From: Planctomycetota bacterium
GTDB lineage: Bacteria; Planctomycetota; Phycisphaerae; Sedimentisphaerales; Anaerobacaceae
NCBI GenBank assembly: GCA_022563885.1
Contig: JADFMM010000007.1
Location: 1-58,239, forward strand
DNA: 58,239 nt
Reading direction: 5' to 3'
Positions within the stretch are counted from its first letter, which is position 1; every line of letters starts with the position of its first letter. The notes below the pieces were generated by a model. That model was given only the letters and a program-made list of their open reading frames with translations, was not told the DNA's origin and made no database searches. A program made the position numbers and the translations under genes. Below, piece by piece: positions 51,901-58,239 of this stretch.

Positions 51901-52795
51901 GGTCTCCCACTTCGCCGCGACCGGCGAAGGTCTTGATAATCTCCGCCACTTTTTCATTCCCGGAGACCTTCATGTTGAACTTGTCGCGCACGCTCGAACG
52001 ATTCAACTCCGATTGGGCGTCGTATCCCGGGATGGGCACCCTGGCTGCCCAGTGCACGGCATTGAGGAGCATCTGTCGAAAGAGCTGTTGCTGAAAATCT
52101 GAGACATGACCCAGTGAAGTGTAAAACACCCGGCTCTTCCGGTAAGAGCGCGACCACGCGACGGGAATCAACTGCGGCACACCCTCATGGGTAATGACGC
52201 CGCGCAGGACCACGCGGCAATTCTCGGCCAGGTCTTTCACGCGATAGAGCGATGCGTCGCTGTGGTAATCGTTCTCCTTGATCCCGGTGAGTAAGGGTTC
52301 GCGATTCGCATGCGCCAGGGTCGAAACGGCTGTGCCGTTCTCGTTGTTAAAGCTCCCATCGTATTGGTACCCGAGCACGGTGGAATCGAAATCCGTCCAT
52401 TCCACATGCCCGCGGGGAATCGGTTGGCCGCGCAGCGCGAAACCATGGCTCGAAGTACGAATCGCCACCAGGCCCTTGCCGGCCTTAAGATGCTCCTTGA
52501 TCAGAGCCATCTGAGCGGCGCTCAAAGCGCGCCGACGCACGCTGAGAAAGAGCAGATCCGCCTGCTTGAGCCTTTCCAGGCCGGGAAAGTGATTCGGATT
52601 GTCCTTAGACGGTGTGATGAAGGTGGTCTGAAATCCCAGCGGTTCCAGCTCGGCCCGGGCGAAGGCCAGAAGGGTCTCTGCCGTCTGATACTCCGATTCA
52701 CCGATCAAGAACAAAACATGCGGTTTCGACGTCGCGGAAAGGCTGGCGCAGCAGAGAACGAGCAGGGCAATAGCCATGACTGAGAAGGAACGCAT
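48962..52795 (-). CDS. ThuA / PVC-type propeller / HEAT / cytochrome c fusion protein
   Basis: 1277 residues, signal peptide LLVLCCASLSATS. Order: ThuA-like glutamine-amidotransferase-fold domain (about 28-250; LFLIGESEYQTAETLLAFAR, SRVFYTSLGHVSDFQQQLF), a PVC-type membrane-bound-dehydrogenase propeller (about 310-690; FDPRGRMWVVQYLQYPFPAG, AVTVGHGGIWVLNPPYLLFY, NSLRWGPDGWLYGANGSTT, DIKIGPDGAVYLADWYDSRL), HEAT-like repeats (about 710-1100), and a C-terminal haem domain with CGVCH near residue 1145 and GPDLTGYERDNLDFMLLAIV. Such fusions are characteristic of Planctomycetota and relatives; they are presumed periplasmic sugar or alcohol dehydrogenases, substrate unknown. No neighbour in operon; short repeats lie at both ends. 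Confidence 0.92.
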   Translation of the reverse strand: MRSFSVMAIALLVLCCASLSATSKPHVLFLIGESEYQTAETLLAFARAELEPLGFQTTFITPSKDNPNHFPGLERLKQADLLFLSVRRRALSAAQMALIKEHLKAGKGLVAIRTSSHGFALRGQPIPRGHVEWTDFDSTVLGYQYDGSFNNENGTAVSTLAHANREPLLTGIKENDYHSDASLYRVKDLAENCRVVLRGVITHEGVPQLIPVAWSRSYRKSRVFYTSLGHVSDFQQQLFRQMLLNAVHWAARVPIPGYDAQSELNRSSVRDKFNMKVSGNEKVAEIIKTFAGRGEVGDHSTPTPADRTVEQFQVDGAFEIEIIASEPDIRQPLYLSFDPRGRMWVVQYLQYPFPAGLKIIKYDQWLRAIFDKVPAPPPHHVKGADKITVLEDTNGDGRYDKAKDVITGLNIATAVTVGHGGIWVLNPPYLLFYPDADGDDVPDRDPEVRLSGFGLEDTHSVANSLRWGPDGWLYGANGSTTTGTVSSEVTKNVHFKGQCIWRYHPDTKVFEIYAEGGGNTFSVEIDAVGRVFSGTNNGNTRGMHYAQGGYGHKNWGKHGPLTNPYAFGYYEHMRHEGFKERFSQAFSIYEGGAFPAQYDHAIIAANSLHNRVVASRLIPDTSTFRTVDFPPLVLTTDRWFRPVDIKIGPDGAVYLADWYDSRLTHVDPRDNWHKSSGRIYRLKAKGAKPLAPFDLGKMTSVELMEILTTHGNKWFRQKALRVLADRQDPSIVPLLRKRLEEDASDRDVDALWALNLLDAFDEEIQIIALRSKNPHVRRWAVRLIGDAKTTSPQIAERLRRLAETDPDVEVRSQLASSAKRLPASAALPIIRQLLERSEDQDDLHIPLLLWWAIEAKADSDSEAVLKMFREERLWRLPLVHNVILERLMRRYAMAGSANDLQLCAELLALSPDAASQRKLISGMLQAFEGRQIQDLPPALSEALDAYQSGLGQSDLALGLRRGDKKSIDRALQRVADESADMADRLAYIEILGQINQPKAISTLTRLLRSRHSSIKLAALKALQNYDDASIPRQILAAYHSTLLDEHGVRATANRVMASRRPWALQLLDKVDQWHIKAETIRIDVVQQMALHGDPKIDSVIEKHWGKVRGTTPEAKKQEIARIETLLKARKGSGDSANGRLLFAQVCGVCHTLFDQGGQAGPDLTGYERDNLDFMLLAIVDPSAAIRAEFTNFHVETKDGRQLTGLIEEQDSNRIILRGVDNQTTLVPRTQIKTLQASSISLMPDGLSEAMNDQQILDLFSYLTSRTPSASLRSTRNQ

Positions 52796-52835
52796 CGGTG
52801 GATTCTATCACCGAAGGGGATGACATTTCAACTAA

Positions 52836-52895
52836 AACAGTCATCAGTAATCGGTCATCAGTGGCCAGTCTGGCCCAAAACTGATTACTTGATTA
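52836..52895. repeat. Short repeat cluster bordering the giant gene, 5' side
   Basis: AACAGTCATCAGTAATCGGT and CATCAGTGGCCAGT, then CTGATTACTTGATTAC in the opposite sense. Matches the cluster at 48897-48975. Confidence 0.6.
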
Positions 52896-52924
52896 CTAAT
52901 GACTTCTTTTCCGGTATCCGGGGA

Positions 52925-53257
52925 AGAATCATCGGGCAGATCGGCGATCTTGTCCTCGAAGAACTGGAGGCCATCGATAATGGAAAACCGCTAGCCTTTG
53001 CCAGAGTCGCTGACGTTCCCCTCACCGCCGACCTCTTGCACTACATGGCCGGTTGGCCCACCAAAATCGCGGGCAACACCATTCCCATTTCTGATCCCTA
53101 CGCCCCCGGGGGTCAATTCCGGGCCTTCACCCAGACCCGAACCGATGTGAAGATTGTCCAAGAAGAGATATTTGGCCCCGTCGTTGCCATTGAAGCCTTC
53201 GAAAACGTCGAGGACCTGGTTCTTCACGTCAATGACACGACCTACGGTCTCGCTTGA
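52925..53257 (+). pseudogene. Internally deleted aldehyde dehydrogenase relic
   Basis: One open frame joins an N-terminal piece (EELEAIDNGKPLAFARVADV, LLHYMAGWPTKIAGNTIPI) directly to a C-terminal piece (VKIVQEEIFGPVVAIEAFEN, NDTTYGLA). Normal enzymes have some 200 or more residues between these, including the catalytic Glu and Cys, both of which are missing here. The sequence before and after is unrelated. Non-functional. Confidence 0.85.
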
Positions 53258-53340
53258 TTGTGGTGTGCCTAGCTATCGCCAATCCTTGGGTCGCCTGTTG
53301 CCTCGTTTTGTTTCTGCTCGGGTGACAGATGTCCAGATGA

Positions 53341-54057
53341 TTACTGTTTATCGCGCCACAGATCTATGGTCATTTCTTCGGCTCTGACATGTTCGGCGTG
53401 CCAGTCCAGGAACAATGCGTTGCAGCCCTTGCTGTGCCGCTCACGAGCTACTCGTCGCCCGTTGTTTATATGGTGGCTATCCGATGCCGGCAGATGCGTG
53501 CGAACAAAAATATCCATGCGTATGATTTCCGGGCTGTCCTCGGTCTCAATGACGGGACGCCAATCGCCGTCTTCGTTGTCGGCCAAATAGACCGTGTTGG
53601 ACCGCCTCCTGAACACCGAAAGCTTGGTGGCCCTTCCAATGCTGGTCCCGGAGTCGTCGAATTTGCTTGAAAAAGTCCAGTCGTTCATGACGTAAGTGAC
53701 AGTCTGTCTGGAATTGGGAACGCCGTTTAAACCAACGCCGGTCGTGGGCCAGCTCTTGCAGCGGAAAATCTTGACGTTTCTGTAATCCCGTTCGTTGCGA
53801 TCTTGGCCAACGTAGGGCAGAAACTGGATGAACCAGATGGGATTGTTCCCGGTGGAGCCGCGCGGGACGAACAAGTCATAATCGTTGGCATAGAGTTCGG
53901 CCGCTAGGCCGATCTGTTTGAGGCCGGCAAGACACGTTGTCGCCTGTGCCTGTTTCCTGACCTTCTGTAATGACGGCATCAGAATCCCCATCAGTACCGC
54001 AATGATAGCGATCACGACCAAAAGCTCTATCAATGTGAATCCTCTTCGCTCATTCAT
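53341..54057 (-). CDS. Prepilin-like protein, planctomycete type
   Basis: 238 residues; AGGAGCGTCACT precedes the start. Class III/type II leader [26 protein letters not shown], cleaved before Phe and N-methylated in pseudopilins. The globular part has CLAGLKQIGLAAELYANDY and the C-terminal FLDWHAEHV that replaces the H-x9-DG motif of DUF1559 proteins. Single gene; no assembly genes nearby. Many such genes are scattered in planctomycete genomes and their role is not settled. Confidence 0.88.
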   Translation of the reverse strand: MNERRGFTLIELLVVIAIIAVLMGILMPSLQKVRKQAQATTCLAGLKQIGLAAELYANDYDLFVPRGSTGNNPIWFIQFLPYVGQDRNERDYRNVKIFRCKSWPTTGVGLNGVPNSRQTVTYVMNDWTFSSKFDDSGTSIGRATKLSVFRRRSNTVYLADNEDGDWRPVIETEDSPEIIRMDIFVRTHLPASDSHHINNGRRVARERHSKGCNALFLDWHAEHVRAEEMTIDLWRDKQ

Positions 54058-54500
54058 AGTGACGCTCCTGTTCCTCGGTTAGCACAGTTAAGAATCAAGC
54101 TGGCATGGCGCACCTGCGAGGCCGAAAATCAAGGGCGCATCCCAAGTTCGACTCATACTCCAAATGACAACGAATGGTAGAAAATGATAGGAGATTTGAT
54201 TTGGACACATACCTGCAAATATACCTCCAGAGATATGACAAGTCAAGAGAGAACAACAGCCCAAATGCTCGGCATTGACAAGTCTTGTTGGTCCAGACAG
54301 GCCCAATCGTTCCCCGCGGTCATTCAGACCCGGGTGATCGCACAAGGACTGGGCAGTCAAGGGGCGAAGCATTGAAGGCGCGATACAAAGCTTGTTAAGA
54401 TCTAGTTTCTAGTTTGCCGACCCCATTTCCGCCCATTCCGCTCCGACCCCTTTCCCTAATTTAAGGACTCTTAGCTCGTGGCGAGTACCTTCTGACTCCG
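54058..54500. other. Intergenic, no gene seen
   Basis: No credible gene on either strand. Probably contains the promoter of the prepilin gene. The region beyond is full of gene relics. Confidence 0.4.
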
Positions 54501-54818
54501 CTATCGGCCCAGCAGCAGGGCGATGATGTTCATCGCAGCGGCAACCAGGAAGTCGGCATCGGCCTCGGAAATCTTCTTCCCCCGCTGTGCCTCCCCGGCG
54601 GTGCAAAACGCTTCCAGGGCGTTGATCACGGCTACGTCGTTAGCGGCTATTGTATCCTCCAGGGCACTTAAGGCGGCGTCCCGCTTGGCGTCGAGACTGT
54701 TTTCGACGCCATTGGCCAAGTTGAGGACGCCGACGTTGAGCACCAGATCTTCAATCAGCGTGATCGGATCGGGCTTGATTCTGGCAATCCACGTCTCGCC
54801 CTGGCGGTGGGGGGTGAT
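54501..54818 (-). pseudogene. C-terminal tail of a lost extracellular protein
   Basis: Frame reads WIARIKPDPITLIEDLVLNV, GVLNLANGVENSLDAKRDAA, LSALEDTIAANDVAVINALE, then KKISEADADFLVAAAMNIIA before the stop. This all-helical tail recurs at the C-termini of large planctomycete surface proteins. No start codon with ribosome site and no body of the protein upstream, so it is a fragment. Confidence 0.65.
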
Positions 54819-55034
54819 ATACGGACAAATACCTACAAAGCCTTCAGAAATTGTGAGGGGGTCGTGTCCACGCGAAAAACTCCATCTTGGTCGAATGTGA
54901 TGCTAGGGAAACGGAATGCGTGATTTGTTGAGGCATACGAATTGCCGAAAGGCTCGCAAGAATGCTTTCTATTTGATGGAGTGGGGGATTGGCAGGCCGT
55001 TGCGGTATGGCGATCAGACTACTCGCTTCTCGAT
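54819..55034. other. Intergenic between relics
   Basis: No gene seen. It may contain the 3' end of the insertion sequence whose dead transposase begins at 55035; an inverted repeat end was not identified. Confidence 0.35.
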
Positions 55035-56200
55035 CTACGCTGCTACGCGGACATACCTATGATGCAAGCATCCTGGTACAGGAATGGAGACAAGTTTGCT
55101 TAGGCCTGAGATTTCTGGTGGCATGGTATGAGGAATAGGTGTGCCGCCGTCCAAACCTTGATGGGGTCGTGCCACGTGATAATACTCTTTGATGAACTCT
55201 TGCAGTAGCCGTGCCAGATGACTCGGGCTCAGTACGATCACATGCTTAAGCAACTCTCGCTCCAAAGTTCCGATGAATCTCTCTACGAACGGATTTTGCC
55301 CAGGATTTCGATAGGCGGTACGAACTTCCTCTATGCCACAGCCGTCCAAAAATGCTCTTACTCCAGTGCCGTAGATGCCGTCATTGTCCCGGAAAAGATA
55401 CTTGGGCTGTAGGCCAAAGGGCATCGATTCACGTAGGTGCTGGATGACCCAATCCATGTATGGATGTCGTGTGACCGCAAAATGGAGGGCTTCCCGGCGC
55501 CCGTGATCAAGCACGAGAAAGACATACAACGTGGCGCAGTTGAGCGCCGTGACCGTGAAGAAATCGATGGCCCATGACGCGTCCACGTGATGACGTAGAA
55601 ATGGCAGCCATGTCGTTGATCTCTTGGGAGGGTTTCGCGGCTTGTACATGTATTTTCGGATCCTATCCTCGCAAGGTGGATCGTACTGGAGAAGAATCAG
55701 TGTTCCCTGATCCTTTCGGCGTTCCACGGAGGATTCTTCTTGCCAATCTGGTTAATCAAGCTCGGCAGTTCCTCGGAAATCGGGGGGCGCCTACTCTTCC
55801 TGCATGACCTCCATCGCCAGAAGCGCCGGAAAGCAACAGTGCGTCATTTCTTGACGGTTGCAGGCTGAATCAGCTAGGCAAGTTCTTCCCACCTGTCCAG
55901 AGATCTAGATAGGACTACCCAGAGCAGCCGAAAGCCTGGCGTGAATCGTGGTCGTGGCTGTTTCTTGGAAGCCATCCCGTGCTTACAAGCGGCGAGCTGG
56001 CTTTCTGCGGCCAGGAGTCGGGCGGCCAGCACGGCCTTGGGGCAGAGGATGGCCCGCAGGAAGATCAGGGCATATCGCACCACTTCGCCAGCACAGGCAT
56101 GCACGCTACGAATGTTTATCAGAAGGCTTCTTATGGCGTTCATGTTGCCAAGATAATGGAAGCAGCCGTATGCATCAAGTTCACGCAAGTCCTGCAACAT
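55035..56200 (-). pseudogene. Dead DDE integrase-type transposase
   Basis: Three frame segments of one gene. 56200-55874: LAARLLAAESQLAACKHGMA, RPRFTPGFRLLWVVLSRSLD, ending at TAG after WEELA. Nine codons later a second stop (TGA at 55844-55846). Then FRRFWRWRSC and RRPPISEELPSLINQIGKKN, a frameshift near 55710, and 55727-55035 with QYDPPCEDRIRKYMYKPRNP, the first Asp in DASWAIDFFTV, the second in FRDNDGIYG and Glu in NPFVERFIGTLERE. The catalytic triad survives but translation cannot. Core integrase family, ISs of which are common in planctomycetes. Confidence 0.88.
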
Positions 56201-56275
56201 TAAGGAGGACGAGGTTTTTCGGGTGGACAGCCCTGCTGTCTCTCACGACCTTTGGTCTTTGTGCGCGGTACTCCG

Positions 56276-56465
56276 TCACCTCGCACCGCCAATACTGAAT
56301 CCCGAAAAACAGAGAGCATTCCGAACCCCAATTGCTTGGTAGAGTTCCTTGTCGATGCAATAGGCCAGACAGGTGACGAGCGAGAGCCATAGTTTCTGTT
56401 TCATAGTCTCGGCACGGCACGAAATCCTCATCCAACCGGCAAACATTTTCAGCCGCGTGGGCCAT
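56276..56465 (-). repeat. IS fragment with leader ORF, copy 1
   Basis: About 136 bases (56330-56465) match 57849-57986. A 42-codon frame starting at 56404 reads MKQKLWLSLVTCLAYCIDKE then LYQAIG before running into unrelated sequence; the same short ORF precedes transposases in related ISs. Same orientation as the second copy. Confidence 0.7.
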
Positions 56466-56531
56466 AACTCCTAGGAGGAGAAGGAGTTTGGTGGATATGA
56501 TTTTTGCACCCCACGGGGCGAAAAGACCACG

Positions 56532-57332
56532 CTACGGGGTATACCCAAGTTTACCCCAGGCTCCGCGCTGTACCAGTTCGAGATCTTCATTACCGGGTTG
56601 ATCGGCCGCGCTTGATTGCCGCATGGATCCCTGCCACTGGCTATAGTCCGCTTCAGTGACGTCAAATGTACGCGGATCACTCCACTTGTAGTATTCACCA
56701 TGACCATCGGCAAATGACACCGTCGTTCCCTGGCCATGGCGCCGGGTGATTTGATCCCACCAGGTGGGCTTCGTATACCACACCGTCCAACTATTGGGGC
56801 TTAGGCGTCCCTCGTCTAAGAAAACCAGACGAGTTCCCGGCGATTTAATCGTACTTCTTCTTTTGAAGGTCATCCCATCAGACCAGGGATGTCCGGAATA
56901 GCCATTCATGGCGTCTGCAATCGCATAGGTAACCACCTCTCCCCGGACACCAGTGGGACAGCGATAGGATTTCACATTAGGACAATAGCGGTAGAGTGTT
57001 CCATCTCTTAGACCCTTAAGCTTCTCTTCCTCAGTGGCGTTTGCGTTTTGCACCCATTCGACCCAACCACTGCCGTTGGGATTCGCAGCGACAATCCTAT
57101 CATCGTTCTCATCAGCATACATAATCCAAGACAGGGTAAGTTGTTTCAGATTACCCATGCACGCAGCCCGCTTGCCGTGTAATCGAGCCCGGTTCAGTGC
57201 CGGCATCAAAAGGCTCATCAGAATGGCAATGATAGCGATAACCACTAACAACTCGATCAGTGTAAAACCATTGGGCATACGCACAAAGTGAGCATGGGAC
57301 CTTGAAGTCCGAGAATACAGTTTCGCTTGCAT
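56532..57332 (-). CDS. Prepilin-like protein between two IS fragments
   Basis: 266 residues from ATG 57332 (GAGGTAATTTAA upstream); ATG 57278 just before the leader is the alternative. Pseudopilin leader [25 protein letters not shown], then [22 protein letters not shown], a middle domain with [20 protein letters not shown] and [15 protein letters not shown], the H-x9-DG-like C-terminal motif. Related in plan, not closely in sequence, to 53341-54057. Direct copies of an IS fragment flank it. Confidence 0.88.
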   Translation of the reverse strand: MQAKLYSRTSRSHAHFVRMPNGFTLIELLVVIAIIAILMSLLMPALNRARLHGKRAACMGNLKQLTLSWIMYADENDDRIVAANPNGSGWVEWVQNANATEEEKLKGLRDGTLYRYCPNVKSYRCPTGVRGEVVTYAIADAMNGYSGHPWSDGMTFKRRSTIKSPGTRLVFLDEGRLSPNSWTVWYTKPTWWDQITRRHGQGTTVSFADGHGEYYKWSDPRTFDVTEADYSQWQGSMRQSSAADQPGNEDLELVQRGAWGKLGYTP

Positions 57333-57705
57333 TTAAATTACCTCGTACTACTCAATAATTCCAGCTTGTTTGATTTCAACAGCTTATGTAAACTCCCTAT
57401 GCCCGTCAAGACAAGATAGGGACACCATGAAACTGTTTTCCCCGTTCGATGGCGTTCAAGATGCGAGTAACATCACTCATGGATGCTCTCCCACTACGCA
57501 CAGACTTCAAAAACCTCATTGTCCCTAATAATGGCAAGATTTGCAAGTATCAAAGTCGCCTGACCGCTCGGCGGCCACCCTCATCCGATGCTTGTTGGTC
57601 AGCCTAATACGATTGCCCCGGTTCTCCTGGTGTTCCACGAGGCCCCCTACCTGTTCCCTAAGGGATCGGCAAGAAATAAATTGGACATTTTGGGGTTCAA
57701 GTGTG
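57333..57705. other. Intergenic, no gene seen
   Basis: Upstream region of the second prepilin gene. No frame with family motif or ribosome site. Confidence 0.4.
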
Positions 57706-57986
57706 CCGTAGATTGGGTCGCGCCGATTGAGCCAAACCGGAGGTGTAGTGGGCTACAGTGAGGATTTGGCGATTGAGAAGCGGCCAAAGATGCAGTGCAA
57801 TTGGGCATCCAAAAGTCCACGTTATTTCTTGCCGGTTCCTAAAGTCGTCAATTGCCTTGTAGAGTTCCTTGCCGATGCAATAGGCCAGACAAGTGATGAC
57901 CGGGAGCCATAGTTTCTCTTTCATAGTTCACACACGCTACGAAATCCACAGCCGACCGGCAAACACTTTCATCCGTGAAGGCTCCA
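57697..57986 (-). repeat. IS fragment with leader ORF, copy 2
   Basis: The 75-codon frame starting at 57924 reads MKEKLWLPVITCLAYCIGKE then LYKAIDDFRNR, matching copy 1. Upstream bases 57925-57986 also match. Its downstream part (57706-57794) is the sequence found again before the cyclopropane synthase at 25929-26017. It is a deleted IS: transposase gone, both ends partly kept. Confidence 0.72.
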
Positions 57987-58239
57987 TGCCTCGGAGACGG
58001 TAGTGGGTTGCTACCCCTTCCACACAGAGGACTTTCACCTCCAACTATCTGCCGGCTTAGCCCGGCGTACTGTCTGTCCCTTACTAAGCCCCCTTACTAA
58101 GCCCTACGGGTCCTAGCCGTTGAATACGGCATTACGTTGCATTCGCCTTCGCTTTCAGCCGGGACACTCCACGCTCATTCTTCGCTTAATGGAGTGTCCC
58201 ATCCATTTGCCCGGCATAACGGCTGGCATCTAAACCCTT
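57987..58239 (-). ncRNA. Possible structured RNA, group II intron-like 5' segment
   Basis: Read on the minus strand the sequence contains GGAGGTGAAAGTCCTCT, a stem-loop word typical of domain I of bacterial group II introns, then GGGGTAGCAACCCACTACC, and an upstream self-complementary pair GGGACACTCCATTAAGCGAA / GGAGTGTCCC. No long ORF on either strand. It runs off the window, so neither the GTGYG 5' end nor domain V can be checked. Confidence 0.3.

Noticed and set aside
50666-52102. 478-codon open frame on the plus strand
   Set aside because: It is antisense to the conserved propeller region of the 1277-residue protein, has no family motif and follows that gene's codon pattern in mirror image.
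52820-53257. Small functional aldehyde dehydrogenase-like protein
   Set aside because: Both catalytic residues lie in the deleted core; only the outer pieces of the fold remain.
1-58239. CRISPR array
   Set aside because: No series of regularly spaced identical repeats of 24-40 bases was seen, and no cas gene is present.

Overview
The window looks like a chromosomal segment of an uncultured, GC-rich member of the Planctomycetota. Supporting features are a 1277-residue ThuA / PVC-type beta-propeller / HEAT / cytochrome c protein, two prepilin-like proteins of the planctomycete type ([15 protein letters not shown] start), two secreted right-handed beta-helix proteins, and decayed insertion sequences of a type I associate with this phylum. 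The assignment rests on gene families, not on a marker-gene tree.

Region by region: (a) 1-2.6 kb: 3' end of an octaheme hydroxylamine-oxidoreductase-like cytochrome c gene, a directly abutting membrane protein and a PP2C/SpoIIE phosphatase. (b) 3-9.8 kb: two redox gene sets behind a duplicated sigma-54 promoter/enhancer module. Copy 1 precedes thioredoxin and a PNPOx-fold flavoprotein. Copy 2 precedes ferredoxin-thioredoxin reductase catalytic chain, an SDR lacking its catalytic Tyr, DUF547, TVP38/TMEM64 and a MerA-like disulfide oxidoreductase. (c) 9.87-16.3 kb: a MerR with the complete mercury-type cysteine triad and its operator, followed by a CopZ-like/YHS cysteine-rich protein, MerC, an outer-membrane-type barrel, two exported proteins each with two CxxC heavy-metal domains (plus a truncated third copy between them), an NHL propeller lipoprotein and a second barrel. 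No true MerA is present. This is my best candidate for an undescribed system. (d) 16.4-18.3 kb: CoA-binding protein and a scar of truncated genes (AlbA_2, DUF3883-like, DUF1016). (e) 18.3-27.4 kb: acetolactate-synthase-like enzyme, aldehyde dehydrogenase, LCAT-like lipase, glucose-6-phosphate dehydrogenase, 6-phosphogluconolactonase, and a cyclopropane-fatty-acid synthase preceded by an IS-end relic. (f) 27.5-40.1 kb: mostly minus-strand genes: unknown protein, beta-helix protein, thiE, LtaS/sulfatase-like protein, ATP-cone-like protein, nrdR, beta-helix/PKD protein and ispD, with tRNA-Ser(CGA) and nadE on the plus strand. Two copies of a small IS5-like MITE sit here. (g) 40.5-48.9 kb: eight plus-strand genes packed end to end for surface-glycan synthesis. 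(h) 49-58.2 kb: the giant ThuA/propeller protein flanked by short repeats, an internally deleted aldehyde dehydrogenase relic, two prepilin-like genes, a dead transposase and repeated IS fragments.

Functionally the window joins redox control (thioredoxin/FTR behind sigma-54 promoters), metal-thiol handling at the envelope (MerR block), glucose-6-phosphate oxidation (zwf and pgl), nucleotide/NAD/thiamine/isoprenoid housekeeping and cell-surface glycan assembly. Roles are inferred from recognised motifs and gene order; no database search was run.
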